Positions 28,862 through 37,100 of a stretch of DNA of 64,000 nt are shown here, piece after piece. Below the pieces are notes generated by a model. That model was not told the DNA's origin, ran no database searches, and worked only from the letters and a program-made list of their open reading frames with translations. The number at the start of each line of letters is the position of its first letter. Position 1 is the first letter of the stretch. Location of the stretch: NCBI RefSeq assembly GCF_016919445.1, contig NZ_CP070356.1, forward strand, positions 3,426,001-3,490,000. Direction: 5' to 3'. This DNA comes from Pseudomonas sp. PDNC002 (GTDB lineage: Bacteria; Pseudomonadota; Gammaproteobacteria; Pseudomonadales; Pseudomonadaceae). A program made the translations under genes and the position numbers.

Positions 28862-29854
28862 ATGAGTGCATTCAAGGCGTTGTGGGTCACGGAAAGCGCG
28901 CACGGCGTGCATGACCTGCAGGTGGCCGAGCGGCAGGTTGCCGATCTGCCGGCGGGCGAAGTGCTGGTGCGGGTGAAGTATTCCTCGCTGAACTACAAGG
29001 ATGCGCTGTCCGCCAGCGGCAACCGTGGCGTCACCCGCAAGTACCCGCATACGCCCGGCATCGACGCCGCCGGCGTGGTGGAAGAGTCCTCGGTGGGCGA
29101 ATTCGCCGCTGGCGACGAAGTTATCGTTACCGGCTATGACCTGGGAATGAACACGCCGGGCGGTTTCGGCCAGTACATCCGCGTGCCCGCGGCTTGGCTG
29201 ATCAAGCGCCCGCAGGGCCTGTCGCTGCGCGAATCGATGATCCTCGGCACCGCCGGCCTGACCGCTGCGCTGTGCGTCGACAAGCTGGAGCGCGCCGGCG
29301 TCACGCCGTCCGCCGGCCCGATCCTGGTCACCGGTGCCACCGGCGGCGTGGGCAGCATCGCGGTGATGCTGCTGGCGCAACTGGGCTACACCGTGGCTGC
29401 CGCCACCGGCAAGCTGGAGCAGGCCGAACTGCTGAATCGTCTGGGCGCGCGGCAGATCCTCGACCGCGCCACCGTTTCCGACGGCGTCGACAAGCCGTTG
29501 CTGCGCGAGCAGTGGGCCGGTGCGGTGGATACCGTGGGCGGCGACATTCTGTTCAACGTGGTCAAGTCGCTGCAGTACGGCGGCAGCGTCGCCTGCTGCG
29601 GCCTGACCGCCGGCGCCGCCTTCAAGGCCACCGTGCTGCCGTTCATCCTGCGCGGCGTGAACCTGCTGGGCGTGGACTCGGTGGAGCTGCCGCTGGTGGT
29701 CAAGGCTTCCATGTGGGACAAGCTGTCCCTGCAATGGAAGCTCGACAACCTCGAAGCGGCCGTCCGCGAGGTCAAACTCGACGAACTGCCGGCCGCCATT
29801 CATCAGATCCTCGCCGGAAAGCTGGTCGGCCGGGTGCTGGTGAATCTGGACTGA
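28862..29854 (+). CDS. acuI: Acrylyl-CoA reductase AcuI/YhdH (MDR family)
   Basis: Medium-chain dehydrogenase/reductase of 330 aa without the zinc residues of alcohol dehydrogenases. Landmarks are the YSSLNYKDALSASGN N-terminal block, the PGIDAAGVV strand, and the NADPH motif VTGATGGVGSIAVMLLAQLG followed by AATGK. These match the YhdH/AcuI subfamily, which reduces acrylyl-CoA to propionyl-CoA and detoxifies acrylate. A GAGGAGGG box precedes the ATG. Substrate assignment rests on family resemblance. Confidence 0.88.
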   Translation: MSAFKALWVTESAHGVHDLQVAERQVADLPAGEVLVRVKYSSLNYKDALSASGNRGVTRKYPHTPGIDAAGVVEESSVGEFAAGDEVIVTGYDLGMNTPGGFGQYIRVPAAWLIKRPQGLSLRESMILGTAGLTAALCVDKLERAGVTPSAGPILVTGATGGVGSIAVMLLAQLGYTVAAATGKLEQAELLNRLGARQILDRATVSDGVDKPLLREQWAGAVDTVGGDILFNVVKSLQYGGSVACCGLTAGAAFKATVLPFILRGVNLLGVDSVELPLVVKASMWDKLSLQWKLDNLEAAVREVKLDELPAAIHQILAGKLVGRVLVNLD

Positions 29855-29875
29855 TGCCCGTGCCGGGCCTGGGTA

Positions 29876-30730
29876 TCAGCCCAGGTCCGGCAGCAGGTAA
29901 TCCGCCCACAGCGAATCGGCGAACTGACTTCGGAAGAAGCCGAAATGGCCGATGCGCTTCACGCCGATATCCTCCGGCGCGATTCTCTTCAGAGTCTTCG
30001 GCGAGCCACGGTAGAAACCGTGCAGCGACTCGGTATTGCGCCCGGACATCATCTCGTCGTCGGTGAAGGAGATGGAGGTGATCGGTGTGCTTACCGAGGA
30101 ATACGCCTCGCGCACCGCACCGCCTTCCGCGCCCACCGAATACTCCGGGTCCAGGCACCAGCGCCGCCATTGCTCGATCACCCCGCGCGGCAGGTCGCCG
30201 ACCACACCCAGGCGCTTGCCGGGGAAGTAGCCCAGCAGCGGCGTGATCGTCGGTGCCAGCAGGTACCAGAGCAGCCAGGCCTTGTGCCGCAGGCCTTTGG
30301 TGTTTTCGCGCCAGTAACCGCTTCCGGTGGCGATGGTGAAGGCGTGGTGGATGCGCTCGGTGCCACGCACGAAGGGCAGGATCTGCCCGCCGAGGCTGTG
30401 GCCGATCCAGTACACCGGCAGGTCGCCTGCGGCCTCGACCACGGCGTCGAGCATGGCACTGCAATCCAGGTTGCCCCAGGCGACGATGTTGACGTCCAGG
30501 TCACGCAGGTGCCCGGCGCGGGATTTGCCCATGCCGACATAGTCGAAGGTGACTGTGAGGTAGCCACGCTCGGCCAGCCAGTTGGCGAAGGCCGTGTAGA
30601 AGCGCTGCTCGACGCCCATGGCGGGAACGATCAGCACCGCTCCGCGGGCTTCGCCGGGTGGGTAGTACCAGTGGCTGGAGAGGCTTTGGCCATTGCCGTT
30701 GTCCAGCGGGCGGGGAAGCGGTGTGATCAT
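29876..30730 (-). CDS. Alpha/beta-hydrolase family protein
   Basis: A 284-aa predicted serine hydrolase. The nucleophile elbow is GHSLGGQ (about residue 115), the oxyanion strand is LIVPAMGVEQRFY, and a likely catalytic His lies near the C-terminus (KRIGHFGFF). No signal peptide is evident. It overlaps nothing and sits 11 bp downstream of a hotdog thioesterase gene on the same strand, so the two probably form a small esterase/thioesterase operon. The substrate is unknown. Confidence 0.83.
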   Translation of the reverse strand: MITPLPRPLDNGNGQSLSSHWYYPPGEARGAVLIVPAMGVEQRFYTAFANWLAERGYLTVTFDYVGMGKSRAGHLRDLDVNIVAWGNLDCSAMLDAVVEAAGDLPVYWIGHSLGGQILPFVRGTERIHHAFTIATGSGYWRENTKGLRHKAWLLWYLLAPTITPLLGYFPGKRLGVVGDLPRGVIEQWRRWCLDPEYSVGAEGGAVREAYSSVSTPITSISFTDDEMMSGRNTESLHGFYRGSPKTLKRIAPEDIGVKRIGHFGFFRSQFADSLWADYLLPDLG

Positions 30731-30741
30731 GGCGCGGTCCC

Positions 30742-31179
30742 TCAGGCCTGGCTGATGTACATGGTGATGTCGGCGCGGAAGACCTTCTTGTCACCGACGT
30801 AGGCGAGCACCGGGACGATGATGTCGCCTTCCTGGTTCCAGTCCACCGCGCGGCCATCGGCCACGGCGCGTACGTCACCGTCGGCCTTGGCCAGGTATTC
30901 CACGGTCATGCCGCGGGGGATCCAGCGACGGCCCTTGGGGATCGACACGTCGGTCATGGTGCCGGCGGCCAGTTCGGCGGCGTTGCACAGGGCGATGGCG
31001 TGCACGGTGCCGATGTGGTTGAGCACCTCGCGGCGCTTGGGGAAGGTCACTTCCGCGTAGCCTGGGCGCAGCTCGACGAACTGCGGGGCGATGCTGGCGA
31101 AGTAGGGGGCGACCTGGCCGATCATGGCGCTGAACTGCGCGGGGCCGGCCTGCTGGTACATTTGCATCATCTGACTCAT
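30742..31179 (-). CDS. Hotdog-fold thioesterase (PaaI/DUF4442-like)
   Basis: A 145-aa single hotdog domain. LNHIGTVHAIALCNAAELAAG corresponds to the central helix region of the DUF4442/PaaI group, and the strands follow with VPVLAYVGDKKVFRADITMYIS. Such proteins hydrolyse acyl-CoA thioesters as homotetramers. It is divergent from a TetR regulator, and the AT-rich palindromes between them make it the probable target of that regulator. Confidence 0.82.
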   Translation of the reverse strand: MSQMMQMYQQAGPAQFSAMIGQVAPYFASIAPQFVELRPGYAEVTFPKRREVLNHIGTVHAIALCNAAELAAGTMTDVSIPKGRRWIPRGMTVEYLAKADGDVRAVADGRAVDWNQEGDIIVPVLAYVGDKKVFRADITMYISQA

Positions 31180-31237
31180 GGCAACTCCGGGGCAAAGCGG
31201 ATTGAAGATGGATGCGCGCCCAGGCAGTATACGAAGA

Positions 31238-31270
31238 CTAGAAATTAATTCTAGAAAAATATTCTAGAAT
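31238..31270. promoter_or_regulatory. Palindromic operator candidate for the adjacent TetR regulator
   Basis: TCTAGAA-AAATA-TTCTAGA (31250-31268) is a perfect 7-bp inverted repeat, and an overlapping CTAGAAATTAATTCTAG (31238-31254) is a near-palindrome with the same half-site. The AT-rich block stands out from the GC-rich surroundings and sits between the divergent thioesterase and TetR genes, as expected for autoregulation and local repression. Confidence 0.7.
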
Positions 31271-31302
31271 TCTGTTCGAGCGGTTTTTCCAACAGGAACC
31301 CC

Positions 31303-31884
31303 ATGGCCCGACCTTCCCGCAAAGACGACATCCTCCAGGCCGCGCTGGCCTGCTTCAGCGAATCCGGCGTGGACGCCACCACCATCGAGATGATCCGCGA
31401 CCGCTCCGGTGCCAGCATCGGCAGCCTGTATCACCACTACGGCAACAAGGAGCGCATCATCGGCGCGCTGTACCTCACGGGTGTCGGTCAATACGCAGCG
31501 CTGCTGGATGCCGGCATTGAGGAGGGAATGAGCGCGGAGGCCTGCGTGAAGCTGTTCGTCACCTGCTACGTCGATTGGGTAGCGGCCAACCCGGAGTGGG
31601 CGCGTTTCATCCTGCACAGCCGAGGCCGCGTCGAAGCGGGGGAAGTGGGCGAGGCGTTGCGCGAGGCCAACCGCGAACAGGGCCGCCGCATTGCCGGGCT
31701 GCTCGCCGAGCATCGCAAGGCCGGCGCCTTCAAGGAGCTTGCGCCGGAGCTGTTCAATTCGGTGGTGATCGGGCCGAGCCAGGACTACGCGCGCAACTGG
31801 CTGGCCGGTCGCACGCGGGTGGACCTGATCGATTGCCGGGATCAGCTGGCGCAGATCGCCTGGGACAGCGTGCGGGCCTCATAG
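31303..31884 (+). CDS. TetR-family transcriptional regulator
   Basis: A 193-aa repressor-type protein. The N-terminal HTH is clear: DDILQAALACFSESGVDATTIEMIRDRSGASIGSLYHHYGNKERI (about residues 6-50), with the recognition helix around GASIGSLYHHYGNK. The all-helical C-terminal ligand domain is unassigned. It is divergently arranged with the thioesterase/hydrolase pair, with paired palindromes between, so it probably controls those genes and itself in response to an acyl or acyl-CoA-like ligand (inferred from context). REP elements follow it. Confidence 0.9.
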   Translation: MARPSRKDDILQAALACFSESGVDATTIEMIRDRSGASIGSLYHHYGNKERIIGALYLTGVGQYAALLDAGIEEGMSAEACVKLFVTCYVDWVAANPEWARFILHSRGRVEAGEVGEALREANREQGRRIAGLLAEHRKAGAFKELAPELFNSVVIGPSQDYARNWLAGRTRVDLIDCRDQLAQIAWDSVRAS

Positions 31885-31887
31885 CTC

Positions 31888-31993
31888 TTGTAGGAGCGGA
31901 GCTTCTCCGCGATCCGGCCGGCAGGCCGGCGTCCTTATCTGAACGGCTGTATCGGCTTTGCCGGGATTTCGCGGAGAAGCTCCGCTCCTACAA
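31888..31993. repeat. REP pair with a perfect 25-bp inverted repeat
   Basis: TTGTAGGAGCGGAGCTTCTC followed by CGCGA (31888-31912) is exactly complementary to 31969-31993. A 56-bp spacer contains another short GGCCGG-type palindrome. This is a head-to-head BIME-like REP doublet of the same family as the one at 24153. Confidence 0.85.
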
Positions 31994-32021
31994 CAAGCTA
32001 TTCGCGTAACCCTCCGAAAAC

Positions 32022-32050
32022 GAAAAAGCCCCGCAATGCGGGGCTTTTTC
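32022..32050. terminator. Rho-independent terminator, usable on both strands
   Basis: GAAAAAGCCCCGC, AAT loop, GCGGGGCTTTTTC. A perfect 13-bp stem with A- and T-tracts lies between the TetR/REP region and the convergent DUF934 gene. Confidence 0.92.
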
Positions 32051-32075
32051 TTGTCGCTGAATCAGCTCTGCCGGA

Positions 32076-32579
32076 TCAGGCCAATTGGCGGCGACGGAAC
32101 AGCGGTTGCGGCTGGGTCACCGAGGTCTGGTAGACCTCGCTGAAGTCGTCCAGGCCAGCCAGCGCCGCTTGCGGGTCGCGGTCGGCGCGGATGGCGTAGG
32201 CGTCGAAGCCACAGCTCTGCATGAAGAACAGCTGGTCGCGCAGGACATCGCCGATGGCGCGCACTTCGCCCTTGTAGCCGAAGCGCTCGCGCAGCAGGCG
32301 CGCGGTACTGAAGCCGCGACCGTCGGTGAAGGCGGGGAAGTTCACGGCGATCACCTGGAAGTTACCCAGGTCGTCGGCGATGGCTTCGGGCTCTTCGTCC
32401 GCATCCAGCCACACGCCCAGGCCGCCGTCGCGGCCGCGCAGGGCCGGGCCGTGTTCCAGCCACAGGTTCAGCGGGATGATCACGTCGTCGCAGTTGGGCA
32501 CGGTTTCCAGGGTCGCGTCCTTGGGCAGCAGGTGCCAGCGGTCGTCGACGACCTCGCGGTTCTTAATGATTCGCTGCAT
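32076..32579 (-). CDS. DUF934 protein, sulfite-reduction accessory
   Basis: A 167-aa protein beginning MQRIIKNREVVDDRWHLL, the conserved DUF934 N-terminus. It includes the family stretch LGVWLDADEEPEAIADDLGNFQVIAVNFPAFTDGRGFS and the C-terminal GFDAYAIR. In many proteobacteria this gene follows cysI and is described as probably involved in sulfite reduction; the biochemical role is not established. Its start overlaps the 3' end of cysI by 17 bp, so the two are one transcription and translation unit. Confidence 0.9.
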   Translation of the reverse strand: MQRIIKNREVVDDRWHLLPKDATLETVPNCDDVIIPLNLWLEHGPALRGRDGGLGVWLDADEEPEAIADDLGNFQVIAVNFPAFTDGRGFSTARLLRERFGYKGEVRAIGDVLRDQLFFMQSCGFDAYAIRADRDPQAALAGLDDFSEVYQTSVTQPQPLFRRRQLA

Positions 32580-34221
32580 ATACGCGCTCCTTGAAGAGGT
32601 CGATGCCGATGCGACGGTAGGTATCGAGGAAGCGTTCCTCATCGGTGCGCTGTTCAACGTAGACCTTGATGATCTTCTCGATCACGTCGGCCATCTGCTC
32701 CTGGGCGAAGGACGGGCCGAGGATCTGTGCCAGGCTGGCGTCGCGGCTGGCGCTACCGCCGAGGGATACCTGGTAGAACTCCTCGCCCTTCTTGTCCACG
32801 CCGAGGATGCCGATGTGGCCGACGTGGTGGTGACCGCAGGCGTTCATGCAGCCGGAGATGTTCAGGTCGATGTCGCCGATGTCGAACAGGTAGTCGAGAT
32901 CGTCGAAGCGACGCTGGATGGCTTCGGCCACCGGGATCGACTTGGCGTTGGCCAGGGAGCAGAAATCGCCGCCCGGGCAGCAGATGAGGTCGGTCAGCAG
33001 GCCCACGTTCGGGGTGGCGAAACCGCTCTCGCGCAATTCGCCCCAGAGGGTGAACAGCTGCGCCTGCTCGACGTCGGCGAGGATGATGTTCTGGTTATGG
33101 CTGTTGCGCACTTCGCCGAAGCTGAAGCGATCGGCGAGGTCGGCGATCACGTCCAGCTGCTTGTCGGTGACGTCGCCCGGCGCCACGCCGGTGGGCTTGA
33201 GCGACAGGGTCACGGCGACATAGCCGGGCTTCTTGTGGGCGAAGGTATTGCGGCTGCGCCAGCGGGCGAAGCCGGGGTGTTCGGCGTCTAGCTGGGCGAG
33301 GGCGGCGTCCTGGTCTTCCAGGGCCTGGTAGGCCGGGTCGACGAAGTGGGCGGCCACGCGCTGCAGTTCGGCGTCGGTCAGGGTGCTCGGGCCGTCCTTC
33401 AGGTTCGCCCATTCGGCGTCGACCCGCTGGGCGAAGACTTCCGGCGTCAGTGCCTTGACCAGGATCTTGATGCGCGCCTTGTACTTGTTGTCCCGCCGGC
33501 CATAGCGGTTGTACACGCGCAGGATGGCGTCCAGGTAGGACAGCAGGTGCTTCCAGGGCAGGAATTCATTGATGAAGCTGCCGACGATCGGGGTACGGCC
33601 CAGGCCGCCGCCGACGGAAACGCGGAAGCCCAGTTCACCGGCGTCGTTCTGCACCGCTTCCAGGCCGATGTCGTGCACCTCGATGGCGGCGCGGTCGCTC
33701 ACGGCGCCGTTGACGGCGATCTTGAACTTGCGCGGCAGGTGGGCGAACTCGGGGTGGAAGGTCGACCACTGGCGGATGATCTCGCACCAGGGGCGCGGAT
33801 CGACGAGTTCGTCACGGGCGACGCCGGCGAACTGGTCGGTGGTGGTGTTGCGGATGCAGTTGCCGCTGGTCTGGATCGCGTGCATCTGCACGGTGGCCAG
33901 CTCGGCGAGGATTTCCGGCACGTCTTCCAGTTCCGGCCAGTTGTACTGGACGTTCTGGCGGGTGCTGATGTGCGCGTAGCCCTTGTCGTAGTCACGGGCG
34001 ATCTGCGCCAGCTTGCGGACCTGCGTCGAGGACAGCAGGCCGTAGGGCACGGCCACACGCAGCATGGGCGCATAGCGCTGGATGTACAGGCCATTCTGCA
34101 GACGCAGCGGGCGGAATTCCTCGCCGGTCAGCTCACCCGCCAGGTAACGGTGGGTCTGATCGCGGAACTGCTTGACGCGATCTTCTACGATCCTCTGATC
34201 GTATTCGTCATATACGTACAT
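32563..34221 (-). CDS. cysI: Sulfite reductase hemoprotein (CysI type, ferredoxin/NADPH)
   Basis: Reduces sulfite to sulfide in assimilatory cysteine synthesis. The 552-aa protein shows the two-fold nitrite/sulfite reductase repeat. Substrate-binding basic residues lie in ISTRQNVQYNW and GNCIRNTTTDQ. The 4Fe-4S/siroheme cysteines are present: CCPGGDFC (about 425-432) and CMNACG (about 465-470). MYVYDEYDQRIV is the usual start. Upstream lie about 250 bp with no gene, where a CysB-dependent promoter would be expected. Confidence 0.94.
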   Translation of the reverse strand: MYVYDEYDQRIVEDRVKQFRDQTHRYLAGELTGEEFRPLRLQNGLYIQRYAPMLRVAVPYGLLSSTQVRKLAQIARDYDKGYAHISTRQNVQYNWPELEDVPEILAELATVQMHAIQTSGNCIRNTTTDQFAGVARDELVDPRPWCEIIRQWSTFHPEFAHLPRKFKIAVNGAVSDRAAIEVHDIGLEAVQNDAGELGFRVSVGGGLGRTPIVGSFINEFLPWKHLLSYLDAILRVYNRYGRRDNKYKARIKILVKALTPEVFAQRVDAEWANLKDGPSTLTDAELQRVAAHFVDPAYQALEDQDAALAQLDAEHPGFARWRSRNTFAHKKPGYVAVTLSLKPTGVAPGDVTDKQLDVIADLADRFSFGEVRNSHNQNIILADVEQAQLFTLWGELRESGFATPNVGLLTDLICCPGGDFCSLANAKSIPVAEAIQRRFDDLDYLFDIGDIDLNISGCMNACGHHHVGHIGILGVDKKGEEFYQVSLGGSASRDASLAQILGPSFAQEQMADVIEKIIKVYVEQRTDEERFLDTYRRIGIDLFKERVYAANH

Positions 34222-34433
34222 GAATCTTCCTGCTGTCAGGCTATGCGCTTAGGCGTACTGCGTTTCCCAGCGCGCACGGCAACGCGCTCCACGCGGAGTG
34301 GGGCGCACGATACCAGTTCGGGAATATGCGCAAAAGTGATGTTTGAGTATATGGCGAGAACTTTCGGATCTAAGCCGCGCCAGGCCTGAAACACAGGCGT
34401 GGCGGCGGCTGGCGCCAAGGTGATCGTCCTGCT

Positions 34434-34460
34434 CTGCGCCGCGGTTTTTCAGCGGCGCAG
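34434..34460 (-). terminator. Hairpin downstream of the PaaI-like thioesterase gene
   Basis: CTGCGCCGC (34434-34442) pairs with GCGGCGCAG (34452-34460), a 9-bp stem with a 9-base loop lying 10 bp after the stop codon. It lacks a U-tract, so it is only a candidate terminator. Confidence 0.4.
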
Positions 34461-34470
34461 CGGTTATCGA

Positions 34471-34965
34471 TCAGGTGTCGCGGCCGTGGGCGGCGTCGCG
34501 CAGGTGCGAGGTATCGACGCGAACGAAGATCGAATCGCCGACGCAAGTCAGCACATCACCGGCGTAGACCTCGCAGATGATCCGGCTCTTGCGCCCGACC
34601 TCGCCCTCGATGTGGGCCTTGAGGGTCAACGGCACGCCCATGGGCGTCGGCTTGATGTACTTGATGCCTAGGTTGCCGGTGACGCAGTCGATGCGCGGCA
34701 GGCTGCCCGGCTCGCGGCCTTCGGCGCGGTAGTGGTAGGCCATGGCGGTCCAGTTGGAATGGCAGTCCACCAGCATGGCGATCAGGCCGCCGTAGACCAG
34801 TTCCGGCCAGCCGCAGTACTTGGCTTCGGGCAGATGCTCAGCGACGACGTGGATGCCGTCCTCGTGCCAGCGGCTCTTGATGTGCAGGCCGTGCGGGTTG
34901 CTGCCGCCGCAGCCATAGCAGACGCCTTCCGGCGCGACGGTGTCTTGCAGTGAGTCCACGTGCAT
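34471..34965 (-). CDS. PaaI/4HBT-family thioesterase
   Basis: A 164-aa hotdog protein with the acyl-CoA thioesterase landmark CGWPELVYGGLIAMLVDCHSNWTA, in which GG and Asp correspond to the active-site helix. N-terminal CYGCGGSNPHGLH has two Cys in a CxxC arrangement typical of this subgroup. Substrate is unknown. It stands alone on the minus strand between cysI and a small membrane-protein gene on the other strand. Confidence 0.85.
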   Translation of the reverse strand: MHVDSLQDTVAPEGVCYGCGGSNPHGLHIKSRWHEDGIHVVAEHLPEAKYCGWPELVYGGLIAMLVDCHSNWTAMAYHYRAEGREPGSLPRIDCVTGNLGIKYIKPTPMGVPLTLKAHIEGEVGRKSRIICEVYAGDVLTCVGDSIFVRVDTSHLRDAAHGRDT

Positions 34966-35133
34966 GGTCCTTCCTTAATCCACTTGCTTGTTCTTGTTGC
35001 AGGATCGTGTCGAAACCGCAGCCTAACGGCTTTGGCGGCGAAGCGGAAAGGGACGGTGCCTTGAGGGGAGGGCGGAGCTGGTCTTAACTCTTGCCTGTGG
35101 TCCTTCAGCCAATAACGAGAAAATGGGGGAAAC

Positions 35134-35247
35134 ATGAGCGAAGAATCGTCCAACAAGACCAGTGACAGTGTCGTCGATGCCCGCGCCGCGTTCATCCTGA
35201 TCCTGCTGGTGGTTGCCACCGCGGTGTTCTGGGTCAGCCATCAGTGA
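35134..35247 (+). CDS. Small single-pass membrane protein, 37 aa
   Basis: A short open frame, MSEESSNKTSDSVVDARAAF followed by ILILLVVATAVFWVSHQ. A hydrophilic acidic N-terminus of about 18 residues precedes one strong transmembrane helix and a short HQ end. A GGGGGA ribosome-binding sequence lies 4 bp before the ATG, and codon use is Pseudomonas-like. No function is known to me. It is convergent with the DUF2970 gene and too short for routine gene finding. Confidence 0.7.
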   Translation: MSEESSNKTSDSVVDARAAFILILLVVATAVFWVSHQ

Positions 35248-35294
35248 CAGCGGTGCCGGCGGGTCGCACTGCGGCCCGCCCGGCGCCCACCTTC

Positions 35295-35510
35295 CTACAT
35301 ACCGGCGAAATGCAGCACCAGCTGCACCAGCCCGTAGAGCAGCAACACGAAGACCAGTGTGAAGAGAATGCCCATGGCGATGAAGTGACTGGGCTTGCCG
35401 TGGGTGAAGTCGCGCGCGCGGTTGCGCCCGCTCTGCACGCCGAAGGCCGCCGCCAGCACGCTGTGCAGCATCTGCCAGAAACTCGGTGGCTTGTTCTGTT
35501 GCTCATCCAT
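35295..35510 (-). CDS. DUF2970 family small membrane protein
   Basis: A 71-aa protein with one C-terminal transmembrane helix (HFIAMGILFTLVFVLLLYGLVQLVL). The DUF2970 signature is MDEQQNKPPSFWQMLHSVLAAAFGVQSGRNRARDF: the W-Q-xL-HSVLAAAFGVQ stretch with a basic cluster. An AGGAGGG box sits ahead of the ATG, which excludes an 8-codon longer frame. The function is unknown. It lies downstream of the MATE gene on the same strand. Confidence 0.85.
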   Translation of the reverse strand: MDEQQNKPPSFWQMLHSVLAAAFGVQSGRNRARDFTHGKPSHFIAMGILFTLVFVLLLYGLVQLVLHFAGM

Positions 35511-35547
35511 CGTTCGTCCCTCCTTTGCTTTCAAGCCTAGCCCAGCG

Positions 35548-36873
35548 CTAAAGCTCGATTTGCGTCCACTGGCGCTTCTGCCACATCACCGCGAAGATCG
35601 CCGAGGACAGCCCGCGCTGCAGGATCTGCATGCTCCAGATCGCCAGCAGTCCACCGCCCAGCACCGGGCCGACCAGGTAGGCCAGCGGCAGGAAGAACAA
35701 CCACTGGTTGCCCAGGCTGACCGCCATCACCGTGCGTACCGCGCCCGCGCCAAGCAGCGCCTGGGTCAGCACCAGCGCCGTGGCGTCGATCACCATGCCC
35801 ATGCCGGTGAGCATCAGCGGCACGCGGCCCAGCTCGATCAGTGCGGGGTCGCTGACGAACAGGCCCAGGATGGCCCCGGGGAATATCCAGAACGGCGCAC
35901 CCAGCAGCGCCAGCCCACACGCGGCTACTTTCACCACGTCCCAGCCCCAGCGGTGTGCGCTGTCGAAGTCGCGCTCGCCCATGCTCTGGCTGACCAGCGT
36001 GGTGGCCGCCATGCCCAGGCCGACGCCGGGGAGGATCAGGAACAGCGCCAGGTTGATCAGCACGTGGGCCACCGCCAGCTCGCGGGTGCCGACCTGGGCG
36101 ATGATCCAGAACAGCAGGGTGATGCCGGCGGCGAAGAAGAACTGTTGCAGCGAGTTGGGCAGTGACAGGCGCAGCATGGTGCGGATGTCGCGCTCGCTCG
36201 GCAGTTGGGGGCGGAAGCCCTGGACGCGGGCATCGCGCCAGGTGATCCAGGCGTAGATCGCCGAGCCGATGTACAGCGCCAGCGTGGTGCCGAGCCCGCT
36301 GCCCACCGCGCCCATCTGCGGCAGACCGAACAGCCCATGGATCAGGCTGTAGCTGATCGCCGCGTTGGCCAGGTGCATGACCACCAGGGTGCGCATGTAC
36401 ATGCCCGAGCGTCGGGTGCCGTTCCAGTAGCCGCGGAAGGAGAAATTCAGACCCACCGCCAGCACCGAGAGCGCGCGCCACTCGAAATAGGGGACGCCAA
36501 CCGCGAGGACGTCGGGATCGTGGGACAGCGCGCGGATGATGGGCTCGGCAAACAGCAGGCAGATCAGCGTGATCGGCAGCGACAGGCCCAATGCCACCAG
36601 CAGGCCGCAGTTGAGCGGCCCCGCCATGTCCTGCTGCCGGCCCTCGCCGCGGCGTCGTGCCACCAGTGCTTGTACGCCCGCCCCCAGGCCCATCACCAGG
36701 GAAATGGCGACGAAGTTCGCGTAGCTGCCGATGCCCACTCCGGCCAGGGACTTCTCCCCGAGGTGGCCGACCATGGCTGCGTCCACCAGGTTGAGCAGGC
36801 TCTGGCTGAGCATCCCGCCGATGATCGGCAGGCCCAGGCTGAGGATGTTCTGGAACCGCTGGCGCTCTAGCAT
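35548..36873 (-). CDS. MATE-family multidrug exporter
   Basis: A 441-aa inner-membrane Na+ or H+ antiporter with about 12 helices in two homologous halves. The N-terminal MATE signature is NILSLGLPIIGGMLSQSLLNLVDAAMVGHLGEKSLAGVGIG. A second-half counterpart is SLPNSLQQFFFAAGITLLFWIIAQVG. It probably exports cationic drugs or secondary metabolites; the substrate is not inferable. The start is MLERQRFQNIL. It is divergent from the c-di-GMP riboswitch operon. Confidence 0.92.
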   Translation of the reverse strand: MLERQRFQNILSLGLPIIGGMLSQSLLNLVDAAMVGHLGEKSLAGVGIGSYANFVAISLVMGLGAGVQALVARRRGEGRQQDMAGPLNCGLLVALGLSLPITLICLLFAEPIIRALSHDPDVLAVGVPYFEWRALSVLAVGLNFSFRGYWNGTRRSGMYMRTLVVMHLANAAISYSLIHGLFGLPQMGAVGSGLGTTLALYIGSAIYAWITWRDARVQGFRPQLPSERDIRTMLRLSLPNSLQQFFFAAGITLLFWIIAQVGTRELAVAHVLINLALFLILPGVGLGMAATTLVSQSMGERDFDSAHRWGWDVVKVAACGLALLGAPFWIFPGAILGLFVSDPALIELGRVPLMLTGMGMVIDATALVLTQALLGAGAVRTVMAVSLGNQWLFFLPLAYLVGPVLGGGLLAIWSMQILQRGLSSAIFAVMWQKRQWTQIEL

Positions 36874-37042
36874 GGCGTCTCTGGGCAGTGTGCTTCCGGC
36901 CTGTTGTGGGAGTTCGGCGCGCCTGTGCCGGTCAGGCGCCGCTGAAGGAAATCCTAGCCGAAGCGGTAACTCGACGCTCCGTTCTCATCGGAATCTACCT
37001 GCGTAAAACGCGGAAAGCACTTGCGGAAATTTCCGGTATTTG

Positions 37043-37058
37043 TGTGAGGTGCATCACG
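37043..37058. promoter_or_regulatory. CRP/Vfr-type binding site candidate
   Basis: TGTGA-GGTGCA-TCACG matches the cAMP-receptor consensus TGTGA-N6-TCACA at nine of ten core positions. It is centred about 50 bp upstream of the predicted start of the riboswitch transcript. In Pseudomonas the reader would be Vfr. Confidence 0.5.
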
Positions 37059-37066
37059 TTTCGGCC

Positions 37067-37094
37067 TTGGCGATGGGGGCCGGCGTACTACGCT
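37067..37094 (+). promoter_or_regulatory. Candidate sigma70 promoter of the riboswitch operon
   Basis: TTGGCG, a 16-bp spacer and TACGCT predict a transcript starting near 37101, right at the 5' edge of the aptamer. The -10 is imperfect, so this is suggestive only. Confidence 0.35.
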
Positions 37095-37100
37095 GAATCT

